Below, piece after piece: positions 1-13,386 of a DNA stretch of 64,000 bases; position 1 is the first letter of the stretch; each line of letters opens with the position of its first letter. Source of the DNA: Bombyx mori (Eukaryota > Arthropoda > Insecta > Lepidoptera > Bombycidae); assembly GCF_030269925.1 (NCBI RefSeq), contig NC_085107.1, positions 18,354,001 through 18,418,000 of the forward strand, given 5' to 3'. The notes below the pieces were generated by a model. The model worked only from the letters and a program-made list of their open reading frames with translations, did no database searches and was not told where the DNA came from. The translations under genes and the position numbers were made by a program.

Positions 1-125
1 TAGTGGTTGCCGTAGTCCATAGACATGCCGTCACCCACATTGGTTGTTCGAAAGCATAACTGCTTCGCGTTAGGAACAGACAGGATTGTGGTAACTATCC
101 GTCCAGGCTTACGATAGCTCGACCA
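1..125 (-). repeat. Bm1-type SINE, degraded fragment
   Basis: Resembles the reverse complement of the Bm1 3' half: agtggttgccgtagtccatagac corresponds to the usual agtggttactggagcccatagac, followed by a cacccac block and a degraded gcagaaat/gtggta block. Truncated by the window edge. Confidence 0.5.
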
Positions 126-473
126 TACGATAATTACCATCAATACTTCAGTTAAGTACGTAGTGCTGTTAAAAATGGTGACCGTCTGCGAGATATGAAC
201 ACCGGCATAATTGCATTGCCTGATATGATTACGCCGGGCGTTCTATACTTTTAGCCACAATGACATTAATTACCATTACAATACTTTAGTTTCATAAGCG
301 AATAGAATATTTTGTTAAATAAGTTATTAAAGAAACATCTGGACCTTATTGTGGCCGCTTCTTATTACAACCCTGATCCTAATAACACAACAGCCAGTCA
401 CGGTCGACGTCCTAGATATGTTCTAATGGATCCACTATCAGTTGTATTGAACGGTATCAACCACAACGAAAGT

Positions 474-905
474 CTTTTTTTTCCCTATTTATACTGATAG
501 TCTTGAGAGGCTATTTCAGTTTCGCCCTAACGTGAGCTCACGGGGCTCAAACCGGGAGTGTTGCTAACACTGACCCTAGCAAGACCAGTGCTTCGCAGAA
601 TCTACCACCGGATCGGAAACGCGACCCACTGACAAGATCCGGCGAGGAACTCAGTGGGCTGTGTCTATGAGTTGATTCGGTCGTCGAGCCCTTCGTCGCA
701 AGCGACGGGTTCGATGAGGACGGTGACTGGTGCTTGTGGTACCTAAAAACACCGTTAATGGATCGGGAGGATCCGTAATGACGTGTTTTGGGCGACGTCG
801 ACTATTTACCAATCGGTCTACAGGATCGGGTATGTAATTTCCAGGTCTCATGTCGTGCCGCCTTCTCAAAGTGGCGCAATGAGGCCGTTGAGAACGCAAG
901 GCATC
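474..905 (-). mobile_element. Jockey-type LINE, 5'-truncated 3' end
   Basis: Starts on the + strand with a T run (the poly-A tail of a minus-strand element), then the 3' end shared with the large LINE at 55729-59370: gatagtcttgagaggctatt, the gtgagctcacggggctcaa block and the gatccggcgag block. It runs up to the C-terminal part of the element's ORF2 (PDPVDR in minus-strand translation), which is broken. About 430 bp remain. Confidence 0.8.
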
Positions 906-952
906 ATGCTCGTCCAAATTATCGAAGAGCTCGACGTGAAACATAGGTCACA

Positions 953-1035
953 ACATTGGCCCGCTGAATTTCTCGCCGAATCTTCTCAGCAGTTGCGATT
1001 TCGATCCGGTGGTAGACGCACTCGCGAACCGTACA
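953..1035 (+). repeat. LINE 3' fragment in opposite orientation
   Basis: cgctgaatttctcgccgaatcttctcagc and gatttcgatccggtggtaga match the plus-sense version of the same LINE 3' region, so this short piece is inverted relative to the copy at 474-905. Confidence 0.6.
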
Positions 1036-1439
1036 TTGTTCTTCATATATAACCAATTTATGATCTGCAGAATAAAATGTTTTACAGTGATTAATAGGAA
1101 TTATCGCTCTGATTGATCACTTATCAACTAACGGTGACTCGCTACAAAACAAATCTGAACGATTTTATATAATATTAATTTATACGTTGAATCAGATTGT
1201 ACACAAATACGTGGCGTTTGTGTAAATCCTACAATAGCTGAGGCAATTTCGATGTGGTTGTCGCTGATATATATATGGAGATAAGCTGTACAGTGTTGGT
1301 ATCATGTAAACCAGTTGACAAACACATAAAGCACGGTTTTGTTATGTTAGAATTAAAACGCTTTTAAAACGTGGGCAAAATCTCGTAATGGTAATAAATC
1401 GAATAGATAAAAATGATTACATTGCTTTGTTTGTTTGAT

Positions 1440-1715
1440 ACTTTGCGGGTGGGGTGACCAGGATGGACAGAGTTCGGAATGAATACATACGGGGGAGCTT
1501 TAAAGTCACATCAATCACAGACAGAATGACAGAAAATCGCCTTAGATGGTATGGCCATATCATAAGACGGGACGAAGATCATGTGGTGAAGGTCGCATTG
1601 GGCTTGCCAGAACTAAAGAAAGGTAGAGGCCTTAAGAAAGCCCAATTGGCAAAACCAAGACCCAGGACAGATCAGCCTGGCACCGTAGAGTGAGGAGACC
1701 CGACCCCAGTAGTTT
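1440..1715 (+). pseudogene. RTE-like LINE ORF2, C-terminal remnant
   Basis: Translation gives DRVRNEYIRGSFKV, ENRLRWYGHIIRRDEDHVVKVAL, then after a frameshift DRSAWHRRVRRPDP. This is the usual C-terminal tail of RTE-clade non-LTR retrotransposon polyproteins (R-I-R-x-x-Y-I-R-G-S, RLRWYGHIxRR, W-x-x-R-x-R-R-x-D-P). The endonuclease and reverse transcriptase domains are gone. The frame shift near 1650 and the missing upstream part mean it is dead. Confidence 0.8.
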
Positions 1716-4700
1716 GTTTGTCACGTTCGTATGCGTGTACCTTGTGTTGAAAATTTGTGCATTTTGTTGTAAGCACTTCAGGTGACGTTGCTAGTGCTAT
1801 AGCGTATTGTGATCTCGAATCTGCATGTGGTCCCTTTATGTCCGTTTTTTGTTGTGTAGCAGTCAGGTGTTCCGGTTTGCAGACTGCGACAGCTGTTATA
1901 TAATGCAATAATGTGGTGACGTCACTGGATTCGGTTAACCACCTGGGGCAGTGGGATCGTCTGCGCGTCTACAGGAATAATAAACAAATATAATAGTATT
2001 AAAAAAAAAGGTTAAGTAGAAAACCGAGCTAAAAAATTAAAATTATAATAAGCAAAACCACTTTTGCGACTTAATCTCGAGTTTTATTAAATGATTTCCG
2101 ACTTTTCGAATACTACACAGTTTTTTGTGGTCACGGACGACTACGGTATTATTAATTAAAATTTTAATACTGTGATAACAACCGTCTCTTTAGATGCCAA
2201 GCAAAAACGTCCGCCAAGAAACACCGAAAATTATATAATGAAAAAGAAAACGCAGAATAACACCGTAAAAGTAGTTGCAATAATGTCTACAACTCCCGAA
2301 AGTGTATTTAAATTAATACATTTAGCTGGATATTTGGCTAAAGTATTAAAATTATTGTATGTTCTTACGCGCGAGAAATTTCAACGTAATCGAACATTTT
2401 GAGATTGCTCAAAAATATAATATAAATAAATATAATAATACGTTAAAATATTCCGCTGCATAGATATATAGATTTCATTAGATAGAAGTTAAGCTAATAA
2501 AAGTGTGTTATAAAAATTCAACAAAAATGTACGTTGCAAAATTTCCAATGAAAAATTCCGTAATGGAAAATTAACGGTTTTTTGTTATAGCAATTTACGT
2601 TGAGGCCGAGGGCTATCCAATTTTATTAATACGCCACGTTAATCTCTCAATACCCGGGCGGTGTTAGATGTTTTTTTTTATGATTGACATACTTCTGCGA
2701 TTCGCTTCATGGATAGTTAATGTGAGACGACACGTTTTAATTTTTCTTTTTCTTGCCGTGAATGAAAGAACCCGGAACTCCTTTACGGTGGAGAGCTATG
2801 GTTACAAGCTATTCGGGCCTAAACTCTGCTACCACTGGACAGTTATAAAAAATACGAAAACGCAAAATAAAGTACCTAAAAAACTAAATACCAACGATAA
2901 CACCACAAATTACTGACTGAACATTATAAAATAAATTGTAACATATGCAAAATGTTCTATAAACCTGTTACAAGGGATTTCTCCTCTCCTTTGACCACTT
3001 ATCCCCTTTCTATCGATTCTGACCTCTTAAGCTACTTATTGAGCACACACGGCTTATCCTTTTGTGGGTCCGGAGAAAATCGCCGGAAGCTGTCGTTAGA
3101 ATATTGCAAAGTATTTTACAAAATGAATAAAAATGTATCCATAGAACAAAAAAAGCGTTCAGAATTAGTTAAGTGTATTCTGAAGTAGCAACCATTTCAG
3201 TTAAAATTGAGCTTGGATAATAAAAGGCAAGGTTGGAAATTTTAATAATTATTAAATAGTCTTAACGCTGAATTACATATAAAATCTCAAATAATTATAA
3301 TACTTAAATGAAAAATGCTTTTTAGGTTAATTAATGTAAAAAGAAGCAAATTTATTTTTAAGTTATCAACAAATATCCTGAAACTTCGGTTTGAAAACTA
3401 AAGAAAATGAGCAAGAAATAATAATGAATCCCTTCTTAAAAAAAAATCGATTAAATGTCCCTACTACCATTTCTGAGAAGAAAATAAAATATTTTGAATG
3501 ATCATCGCCGCTTGTTCGAAAAGACAAAACGCTATGACTGGGCCTTTTTTATTCTACGAAATACTTCGTTGTCTTCGAAGCATTATTTTGAGTTTGGTTT
3601 TGAGAAAGAATTAACTATAGTAAGTGCACAATTGCTTGCAGACTGCGCGCTGTATGTCAAGCAAAAAAGCTTACTACCATAGTCGTTCATAAATATTACG
3701 AGAATTCCATATAGGGATCTATTACGGGAAAAATATATTAAAAGTCTGCATAAGCCAATTAATTGAAATAATTTTTATCTGATTAATTTTATTCCTGAAC
3801 TTACTTTTCTGGTCACTTCAATTAGAGTGCACACGTCTCTGAAGTATAATGAGTTCACTCATAAAACGGGTATAATGTCTATTTAAAAATAAAAAGGCAC
3901 TTTCAGCTAGCACTAAATATTACATCAGACAGCTTCGTTCAGATTCATAGCCATACGTTATGGTAACAATTCATGATTAGACGTATTTTATGTCTAAATC
4001 ATCGTTAAAATAGGTTTTAAAAACGTTCTTCGCCCAGACATCTGTTATTTAACATGACACGTTCGTCTAAACTATTACATTATTATTCATACTACGTTAA
4101 TAAATCCTGCTTCGTTTATAAAGTAATAAGTTTCTTTCGCTCAACTCTAACATGCGTTCACTTTATCGACAATATGTTTCACAACAGTTTAATTTCATAT
4201 CATTGTTCACGCACATCAGTCATTTCGTTTTTGTTCATTCACAATAACCTATATACGTTATTCGATATAAACTCTTAGCAATGTGTTGCAAGAGCCAGTT
4301 TTGTTATGTAATTTTTACAACAACTTTGAATTAAACCTTGCTTTAGTCAGGGTATCATGATGATCATATTTTTAGGTTATTTCCATCGGTGATAGGTCTT
4401 TGACTGTCGGCCTTTGACTGTCCTGTTGATCAATCGTAACCGTATCGCATGAACATCGGCAATGATCGGCGTACGGCTAAGCTCCAATCCGCCTTAGCTC
4501 GATCTACATATAAATAAGAAGATGCCGGTATGTGCGTGGACTGCGTCAAGGGTACACTACTTGCTGCTATCCACGCTTCATTTCGAAAATAACACATAAT
4601 ATATTACTGCCCAACTCACCAATTTCCAGGCTTCGACTTTCTGTATTTGTACAGATGCTTTTTAATAATAATTATGATAAGTTTTTAACCAATATAAACA

Positions 4701-5954
4701 AACAAAACGATTTTGCGTTTTGAAAAAATTTTCAACTTTGAAAAAAAACAGAATCTATTCTATAATAAATAGAATACATAAAAGTCGATGTGTGTATTGT
4801 CCCTATAGACTAATGTGATAGGTAGCCATCGAATAAGAGTCAAATCAAATATCCGCCAGCAATGTTGGTCGGGTTTGACTAGCCAATAAATCCTTTAAGG
4901 CTGTGGCTCCCATAATAACCCGCGAATAAGTCGTTGAATTTATTACACTTTTTTGTACACAAAATTTTGTTTGTTACCCGTTCCTAATCGTAAAAGCACA
5001 AAATAATGCAGAGGCAAATCAACGAGCGATCGGTAAAATCTCCCAAAGGCGATCTATTAAGTAGTGACTTCCGTTTATTTTCTGCTTCCGGCCGATGGCG
5101 AGATTGGTACTTTGTTGATAATAGGCTACTCGTAGTCAGCCGGATATTAACTGACTTGCTTGCTTTCACGGTGGTTTGACAGTGCAACCGTTTTAATATC
5201 GATGCAGCCTTTGATAGTGATTGAGATGGGTAAAGTCTCAAAGGAAATATGGTAAAGTGCGGGGTTTGTTTACAATACTGAAGCTTGTATTTTTTGTTGT
5301 TACTTTTTTGTTTTCCTTTGCAGTTCGAAATCGGTGGTATGTTTTGATATACAAGATTATACAATTAAGATTAGGTTTTTTTTTTAATAAAACTGATTTG
5401 AAGTTTAGGAACTTACTGAGAAGCAAAACATTTAATATAATATGTAATTTAAAATCAGAAACTCATTAATTTTTCCATAGTATAATTATGTCAAAGTTTC
5501 GTGAATATTTTTTTCACAAATATTTTTCATTCAACAAAAAAAAAACCCTTACTAAAGTGGTAACTTACGTATATCAAGTAGTTAAGTTTTAAAGGATGAA
5601 AAGTAGAAGATCCGTTATGAGCCTTCCAACTTTACCCGGAAAGGGGTTTTATAAAACCACTGGGACTTAAACGCTACACAAAACTTCGTTTTTTCTCCAG
5701 TTTAGTAATTTATTCTGTTTGTAACTGACGTTCGGATGGAAGAGAGTTTAACGTCGCCATTGGAAAATGTACTGCTACTCAGGTTGTTGATTCCCGTAAT
5801 CTTTCCTTTACGGCTTAAGAAAGCAGAATAAAATAACATAAATATTCCATTCAATAATGATTGCTTTAAGTTTTATAAAGCCTATCTTTGTGAACTGTAT
5901 CTAACGGTACGTTTCTGTGCATTAAACCTATCGCAATGTTACAACGATGAAGCT
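1716..5954. other. AT-rich DNA, nothing recognised
   Basis: No exon, RNA gene or repeat that I can name. Open frames here are short, low-complexity and lack splice or domain support. Confidence 0.5.
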
Positions 5955-6245
5955 ACTAAATGTAAGAAATTGTAATGAATAACATAGGCCATCCACCATA
6001 TGCCCACATAGAGTATTTTGGTCATATAGAAAAACCCCTGACAACTTGGACAGTTAAAGTGTATGAAAAACGATCTAGGGGTCCGAAAAGATGAAGTGAA
6101 AACTGACATAGTACCTGGACACGAGACTGCTCCAGACTGACATAAGTGGGTGGACAGCATAAAAAAAGGTCTCTGGTGGGCGCATCACGATGCTCAGCAA
6201 TGAGCGAACAATTAGAGGAGCGAAACAAAGAACACCTGTCCGTGT
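5955..6245 (+). pseudogene. Degraded non-LTR retrotransposon C-terminus
   Basis: Scattered frames give EYFGHI, VYEKRSRGP and, near 6180, HDAQQ. These are fragments of the C-terminal pattern RYFGHI..GKRSRGR..HDAQQ seen in lepidopteran LINE ORF2 tails. Several frameshifts and stops; no intact domain. Confidence 0.5.
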
Positions 6246-6307
6246 ATTTGCTTTCTAAAAATATTAAAATAAAATTACTGATTCGGCCCAACCTTTCGAA
6301 GCATATT

Positions 6308-6567
6308 ACTTTTTTTTTCATACCAATACTGATAGCCTTGAGAGGCTATTTCAACTTCTTGACGTGTAGGTGAGCTCACGGGGCTCAAACCGGGAGCGTT
6401 GCTAACGCTGGCCCTAGCAAGAGCAGTGCTTCGTAGAATCTACCACCGGAGCGGAAACGTGACCCACTGAGAAGATCCGGCGAGAAACTCAATGGGCTGT
6501 GTCTATGGGTTAATTTACTCGTCGAGATCATCATCGCAAGCGACGGGTTTGGCGAGGACGGTGACCT
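6308..6567 (-). mobile_element. Jockey-type LINE 3' tail copy
   Basis: T run at 6309-6318, then ctgatagccttgagaggctatt, the gagctcacggggctcaaac block and the gatccggcgagaaactcaatg block, as in the 55729-59370 LINE. Ends within the region corresponding to the ORF2 C-terminus. Confidence 0.8.
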
Positions 6568-7285
6568 GGCATTTTACGTTAACGTCGCTCAGTATCTATA
6601 GTAGCTTTTGTGCTACCGGCGTGCATGAATACACACGCAAAGCACACCCTAACATCGGGTCTGAAGGCGGACGCGAATTCTTGTTTCCTTGCACATTTTA
6701 CGGTACCTTTGACGCCTTTGTCATCCACATTTGGTGTCCAACGTTTCAATTGGCATATTTAAAAGGCATTTGCTCCATGTTATGCAATTTTCTCCAGAAT
6801 ATACCTTTCCGTTTTGTTATATTATAGACAATTTCTGTGTTTGGTGTATTCTGAAGTTTCAGATATATATTATGCATCATTGGTTGAAGCCTTGTTTTGT
6901 TATGAAGTTTCATTATTGGCGTTTTTGGCTCTTACTAGTGCTAAATATTTCTAATAGCTTTTTGACTTAGTAGTGGTTAAGTTTACACCAAAATGTGTAC
7001 TTTGATTGCTTTTGCTAGAATTAAAACGTGTTAGATTTTATCTCATAAAATCGAAACAATATTACTCATATTTAAAATATTGACAAATTATTCGTGTTAC
7101 TACCATATGGATGGTAATAGATAAAAAGGAGATACAAAAATCGCCAAAATTCTCGAAAATAAAACTGGAAACATTTGTGGGGCTTTCTAACAGAACTTTT
7201 TCCTCAAGGCCAAAATTCTCCTCGTGTTTGGAAAGCGTAGAGACACGCGACATGTGTCTTATCCTGTTATTAATTGTCCGTTCCG
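6568..7285. other. AT-rich DNA, nothing recognised
   Basis: No supported feature, apart from a short palindrome ttactaccatatggatggtaa near 7098-7118. Confidence 0.4.
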
Positions 7286-7455
7286 GGTTTTTTTTTATTG
7301 CTTGGATGGTAGGACGCGCTCACAGCCCATCTGGTGTTAAGTGTTTACTGGAGCCCATAGACATCCATAACGTAAATGCGCCACCCACTTTGAGATATAA
7401 GACCCACCCTTCAAACCGAAATGCATTACTGCTTCACGGCACGGGTAGTAGTTGA
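7286..7455 (-). repeat. Bm1-type SINE, internally deleted
   Basis: T run then attgcttggatggtaggacg, cacagcccatctggtgttaag, gagcccatagacat and cttcaaaccgaaatgcatta: the reverse complement of the Bm1 3' half, with parts of the middle missing. Confidence 0.8.
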
Positions 7456-7834
7456 ACTTCAAATATTTCCAAAGAACTCTCCCCAAAATGATTTGACTTT
7501 TACAAATATCGACGATCACACATAAAAATAAACATTTTTAAATTTTCTTTTTCTTGTGCAATGTACATACAATGTATGTCGGATGTCTGTTAATGCAATA
7601 TAAAATAAGACATATCTATCTACCTATACTTAAAACGAAGATTTGTTTCCCTTCTTCTTACACTATTTTTAGTTATGAAAGTTTTATCTTGTGTCGATTT
7701 ATTTCTAGATCTTGATCCAGGAAACAATTATGTGCATTCTAGTTCTACAATAAAAAGAAATTTATGTACAGAAAAAAAAAACGCATTACAGTCGCTGTAA
7801 ATGCACAGTGTGTACTGAGGCAATAGTTGATGTA

Positions 7835-8045
7835 TTAACTCTCAGACACAGCCCACTGAGTTTCTTGCCGGCTCTTCTCAGTGGGTCGCGTTTCCGATCC
7901 GGTGGTAGATTCTGCGAAGCACGACTCTTGCTAGGGTTCGTGTTAGCATCGTCGTCAGGTTTGAGCCCCGTGAGCTCACCTACTAGTTACGGTTACGCTG
8001 GAACAGCCGCTCCAGGCTACCAGCATAGGTAGGAAAAAAAAAAAA
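7835..8045 (+). mobile_element. Jockey-type LINE 3' tail copy
   Basis: Plus-strand copy of the LINE 3' end: cccactgagtttcttgccgg, gatccggtggtagattctgcg, gagccccgtgagctcaccta, then a poly-A tail at 8034-8045. Confidence 0.8.
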
Positions 8046-8740
8046 GTTGATGTATGTATGCATAACGATTGGTCGGTCTGATGCTGGTGTGCGCGTCACT
8101 CTGCAGGTGCCGGCGGAAGATCAGCGCCGCAGTACCGATTGTTTCGTTACTGTTAGGCATTGCTGAGCCGGTAACCGTTACCAAGCCTCGTTATTTTTGT
8201 TATCTTTTTTATTTTTGTTGTACCTAATTTATGTTTGGATTAAATGTTTATTATTATTATTATATTATTATATGCTAATTCGATTTTGTGACCCAGCTCT
8301 TAAATATAGGCAATCCTTCTTTTTTGTACTCAAAGCCGTCTTTAAACACTGCTATCAAAATATATGTAAGAAGAATAACACTGAGGGCTTGTCTACATAA
8401 TCTCCTTTGCGGCCGTTGGGATTAAAAAAGCGACCCAAAGAAATTTAAAATGATTTGTTCGAAATATCGTTAAATTCTGATGTGAATGGTTTCGATCAAA
8501 TTCAGTTCACTGAATAAAATCAATATTTAGCGAGAAGGGTTTTGGTTTGTTTATGCAACCAAGTACCCTTAAGTTAAATATTCGTAATAGGGAGATACCT
8601 ATGTTCTACCCCTGCATTAATTTCCGCATTATGTTTAACTTTATAAATAATAACAAAATAACATAACTAGTATGTGTTTTCGTTGTTTTTTTTTCCTAAG
8701 TAATAACAATAGCGGATGTTGAATGACGCGCGAGTTGTAC
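8046..8740. other. AT-rich DNA, nothing recognised
   Basis: 8060-8190 is GC-richer (cgcgtcactctgcaggtgcc) but matches no family I can name. Confidence 0.4.
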
Positions 8741-8744
8741 ACTA

Positions 8745-9330
8745 AGGCTAAGTTCATATGTCCGCGCGGTACAAGTTCTACATAACTATATCGACCTGTT
8801 CAGCTTTCAACGCGATCATATAAAAAATCAAATGATGCAACTGACATCCTAAAGTAGTTAAAAAATCGGTTGTCTGTAAAGTCGGTTTACGGACGATATT
8901 TGAACGTGACAACGTCAAGAAAATACTGATGGAATGATTTCATTTTTCAATTATCGCAATTATCGTTGTTCTCGCTTGCACTTCAAGCCTTAAATGGAAC
9001 GCCTCAGATCGAGGTAACGCAGCATGAGTTATGTTTTTTCGTGCGTGCAGCTGGCTCCATCGAATTATAAGACGTTGTCACGTCAAAAAAAATTATTTGT
9101 GTATTCTCAGATCGGGACATAAAGTTACAAAAAAAATGAAAGTCTTTCACTTAAAATAGGATGCACCCAGTATCGTCTTTGTCTTCTTCTCCGACATCTC
9201 AGTTTTCGGTATAAAATCCATAAAAAAATTGCCTATTCCACGTCCATTCTCCAATGTCGATGCCAGACTGTCGCGCGTACATATTCTTCCGCGTCACCGC
9301 GCGGTAGAAGCGTTCACATGAACTTAGCCT
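8745..9330. mobile_element. Inverted-repeat (MITE-like) DNA element
   Basis: Left end aggctaagttcatatgtccg, right end cacatgaacttagcct: imperfect terminal inverted repeats, with a second inward pair gtccgcgcggta / accgcgcggtag. About 590 bp, with no coding capacity. TA lies at both edges, so a TA target duplication is possible. Superfamily not assigned. Confidence 0.65.
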
Positions 9331-10960
9331 AAAGTTATGGGACTTGAATGAATGTATACTTATTAAGTCATTTGAGCGACAACATATGCATGTGGCGTGT
9401 ATAGTTATTTGTCTAGGGATAGGTATTACAATCCTGCCTATCTCGGGTGTAAAGCAGTTATAGTAATAAAAGAGAAGGGAGATTTTGATATTGTCTCAAT
9501 CTGTTTTTTGTTGAGTGCTTAGTGCTGTTTTTTCCTGTGTAGCTCGGTAACATCACTTAAAACCGTGAGCCCGCACGCCCATCATTTTCAATAAAACGGA
9601 AATAACATTCTAATTTAAAGATTAAAGATAGATATCTTTATGATTAATGGGTTCTTATCGTTCTAATTCTGTCAAGTAAACGATACTTTAGGAAATGAAT
9701 GTCATCGCTCCGATTAAAACATTGTTTGTTTTAATAGTCGATTTTAGGGTTCACAAGAAATCGATTTTGCGGCGGTAAACTTAGCTTTGACATTTATTGT
9801 TGTTACTCGTTTATGTGTTGATAAACGTGTTTGACATGCAGAGGAATGAACTAGTGCGGACACTGCCGATAATCTTCTCTTCTCAATCGTTTCATTCTTG
9901 ACAGGGACTTTTTGGCGAGAACGCGAGGAGTGATGTTGTGTGATTTGTTTTATTTTGTCTAATTAGTGTTTCTTCGGGTTTAAATGTGTAATAACGGTGG
10001 TTTATTAACTGTTTAATATCTGTGAAAGTGCACAAATGTGGGAAATTGAAACAAAGCCGCTGGACGTAACTTCCCGGGATCCTCCAAAAAGTCCACTGAA
10101 ATAATCTCCGTAAACGAACACCATTTTACTGACATTATATTTCATCCCATATCATCTCATTTCATCTCAGTTGATTAATGTCTTAAATTAATCATATTCA
10201 TTACATTTAATTTCAATCCATATTATCATTTTTCATAAAAATATAAATTAAAATAAGACATGACTTTAAGGTCTCAGTTACCAGGTCATAAAATACCTTA
10301 AATAATCATTCTTGACAGAGTGATCGTGATCGTCACGCGGTGTAGTCTGTCTAAAATCTGCATACTGAAAAACTCATACCTATTAAAATTTAATGTGTAC
10401 ATCAATATCCCGAATACTTGGCACAAAATGCCAAAGTTGCACAAACAATATTCACGGCCAATTTAAATTTTGAATCTTACCCTCTTCACTATAATGTCCA
10501 TTTTACTATAAACGGTAACGATTTTACAACACCCACTTGTAAACTAATTAACTCTTCATTTCTCTTTATTCATAAACATTCAGACCGCGTAAATATTGGC
10601 TCGTGCTAGAAGTAATCGATTTTTGTCTCTGTTTCTCGTACTTTTATTTTGGTACGAGGGAATGAGACGAAAAATCTTTAGTAAATATTTGCGATAATTT
10701 CACTGTCTGTTTTGGCTGTAGTCCTGTTTAATTTTCAACTGTGAACAAAATGGATAAGTACAGTAAGAACAAAAACAATTTCTTGAAATTTGAGAATTTA
10801 TAATTGTGATTCCCTCGCGTAAAGTGTACGGTTCATATTATAATAAGTAATGCCTAAAGCCTTCAAAACTAAAATGCTGCTTGCAGTCTTGATCCATACT
10901 TGTAGATTTTTTATAGAATAATAATTTAATTCTAATAATAAGGATGATTTAGAATTTAAC
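9331..10960. other. AT-rich DNA, nothing recognised
   Basis: Two similar phrases (cattcttgacag at about 9893 and 10308) recur, which may mark an unrecognised repeat; otherwise nothing. Confidence 0.4.
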
Positions 10961-10962
10961 GT

Positions 10963-11400
10963 CGTCGTGGCCTAACGGATAAGACGTCCGGTGCATTCGT
11001 GTTGAAGCGATGCACCGGTGTTCGAATCCCGCAGGCGGGTACCAATTTTTCTAATGAAATACGTACTCAACAAATTTTCACGATTGACTTCCACGGTGAA
11101 GGAATAACATCGTGTAATAAAAATGAAACCCGCAAAATTATAATTTGCGTAATTACTGGTGGTAGGACCTCTTGTGAGTCCGCACGGGTAGGTACCACCG
11201 CCCCGACTATTTCTGCCGTGAAGCAGTAATGCGTTTCGGTTTGAAGGGTGGGGCAGCCGTTGTGACTACACTGAGACCTTAGAACTATATCTCAAGGTGT
11301 GTGGCGCATTTACGTTGTAGATGTCTATGGGCTTCAGTAACCACTTAACATCAGGTGGGCTGTGAGCTCGTCCAAAGAGCTAAGCAATAAAAAAAAAAAA
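10963..11400 (+). repeat. Bm1 SINE, full-length with tRNA-like head
   Basis: The most complete Bm1 copy here. It has an RNA polymerase III box A (TGGCCTAACGG, 10968-10978) and box B (TGTTCGAATCC, 11019-11029), with a 9-bp perfect stem ccggtgcat/atgcaccgg between them as in a tRNA-derived head. It continues with ttcacgattgacttccacgg, the actggtggtaggacc block, and aataaaaa plus a poly-A tail. It is a retrotransposed SINE, not a functional tRNA gene. Confidence 0.92.
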
Positions 11401-11405
11401 GAATT

Positions 11406-11507
11406 ACGGTAGGCAGCAGTTGGCTCTGCCCCTGGCATTGCTGAAGTCCATGGGCGACGGTGATCACTCACCATCAGGTGGGCCGTATGCCTACAAGGGC
11501 AATAAAA
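11406..11507 (+). repeat. Unassigned retroelement 3' tail (family B)
   Basis: ggtaggcagc, tctgcccctggcattgctga, ccatgggcgacggtgatcac and acaagggcaataaaaa. The same sequence occurs at 17339-17452, and in reverse at 23278-23385, 23531-23648 and 60066-60180. The A-rich end and repeated 3' boundary suggest a LINE or SINE tail; I cannot name the parent. It follows directly on the poly-A tail of the Bm1 copy. Confidence 0.7.
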
Positions 11508-11512
11508 ACATA

Positions 11513-13116
11513 TATAACATCTACGGCTATTACTCAGAGAGAGAACTTCACAAATAATAATTTCTCTTTGTTACTCGAATGTCAGTACTATGTGGATATG
11601 TTTTGTCCGTTAAATTGCTTTAGGAACCTAAGATTATATCTAGATATTATTAGAATAAGATTTTAGTACCATGCCGTCAGAAGAGATAATTTAATCTTGA
11701 TATAATTAACCGTCTGACCCAGACTTCAAGGAATTCAGACCAGTTACAAACTTCGTTAGACGATAACGTAAATTCTGATCAATTACCCTATTGGAATTAA
11801 GGTTATAAAGACACGACTGGTTCGATTGCAATGTGCCTGTCAAAGAAACAATTTAATATTAAGGGTTTTAACGTCAGAAATCTCCCTTAAGGATTTGTAG
11901 GTACTTTAACATAATTTCCAAATTTTACTGGTATAGTTTATTGTAATGTCGCGCGGGTAGTAGAAACATATTCTGGGGAAATTAATTATCGTTTTTACTA
12001 ACGTATGTTGATTTATGCATTTGCAAGATCGAGTTTCATATTATGATGTCGATGAATAAACAGTGGCATATCCATTTAAATGCATTTGCCCTGGCTTTTG
12101 ATTTACCTGTATTCTTTCAATTCTAATAACTTAAATGTTACAACTGAAACTAATACCGTATAGGGAAACTATTAGGACTTTTGAGAGAATCTTTAGAAAA
12201 TATATTTTCTCGTTTTGATTTTTAATTCTTTGTTCTTTAACCATAATAACTTAAGCTATAATTAATTATTTAACTATTATGTTTTTCGTCTTTAACTATA
12301 AGCAGATGTTGCAAGATGAATTACGGTTAGGTAAAGACTAATCGGAGATGGGTTCTTCAAGAACTAATTCTAGTTAGGAAAATATGCCACGTTTGTCCTG
12401 TTTGTGGGTTTTGAATTTTTGAATCTCTGTTTTGTTTTTCTACAAACTGTACGCGGCCGCAAGCTCCTATTGGTTTTGTCTGATATAAGTTTCCTATTTT
12501 AATTGGAGTTTGTTCATAAGTTTGTTTTAATAATTTGTTGAATTATGTTTTTTCAAATTAAAAATAGGTAAGTTAAACATTTACTATCTGCGAATTAAAG
12601 ACCAGCGCTAAAATCGTATTAATCGTTTTTTATATTGATCGGAATAAACAGTCCGATAAAAAATATTAAAAATCTTAGGCTGTTAAAGTACCGTATATAG
12701 TTTCATATTATGCATTTGGGAAACGCTGTAATTTTGACATTAAAGATACATATTAAAATTTTCTTTATTCTATTTTATTTTAATTTTATACTTATCACAG
12801 TGGTCACTGAAAATAATATTTAGTTGTTTACAATATTTCTTCACCTTACAAAGTACGGAATTTGAATACTCGTTAGTGCCAAAAAGTTTTAAAGAAAGAA
12901 AGGGACTATGTATTTATTTTAGTACAAGGTCACTTGTTGGTGTCGTCAACTGAAACGCCCCAAGTAAATAGACTATACGCCTAATTGATGTTTTACCAAT
13001 CAAACAGAGATGATCGATGGTTAACCTCTAATTAATTGGTTTATTAACTGAATTGTATCGGGCTAGACGAGAAGCCTCGGTGACGTTATCGAATAGAAAA
13101 ACCTCTATTGAATTAA
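11513..13116. other. AT-rich DNA, nothing recognised
   Basis: No supported coding or repeat feature. Confidence 0.4.
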
Positions 13117-13386
13117 TTTTTTATTTATTTATTGCTTAGGTGGTTGGACGAGTTAACGGCCCACCTGGTGTTAAGCGATTACCGAAGCCCATAGACAGTG
13201 TAAAAGTAATCTATAGTGTAAATGCCACCACCTACCCTGAGATATAAGTTCTAAGGTCTCAATATACTTACAACGGCTGCTCCACCCTTCAAACCGAAAC
13301 GCATTACTGCTTCACGGCAGAAATTGGCAGGGTGGTGGTAGTTACCTACCCGTGCGGACTCACAAGAGTTCCTACCATCAGTAAAC
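13117..13386 (-). repeat. Bm1-type SINE
   Basis: Reverse-complement Bm1 3' portion: attgcttaggtggttggacg, cccacctggtgttaagcg, cttcaaaccgaaacgcatta, cctacccgtgcggactcaca. The tRNA-like head is absent. Confidence 0.88.

Noticed and set aside
10963..11040. tRNA gene with box A and box B
   Set aside because: It is followed directly by the conserved Bm1 body and a poly-A tail, so it is the tRNA-derived head of a SINE, not a stand-alone tRNA.
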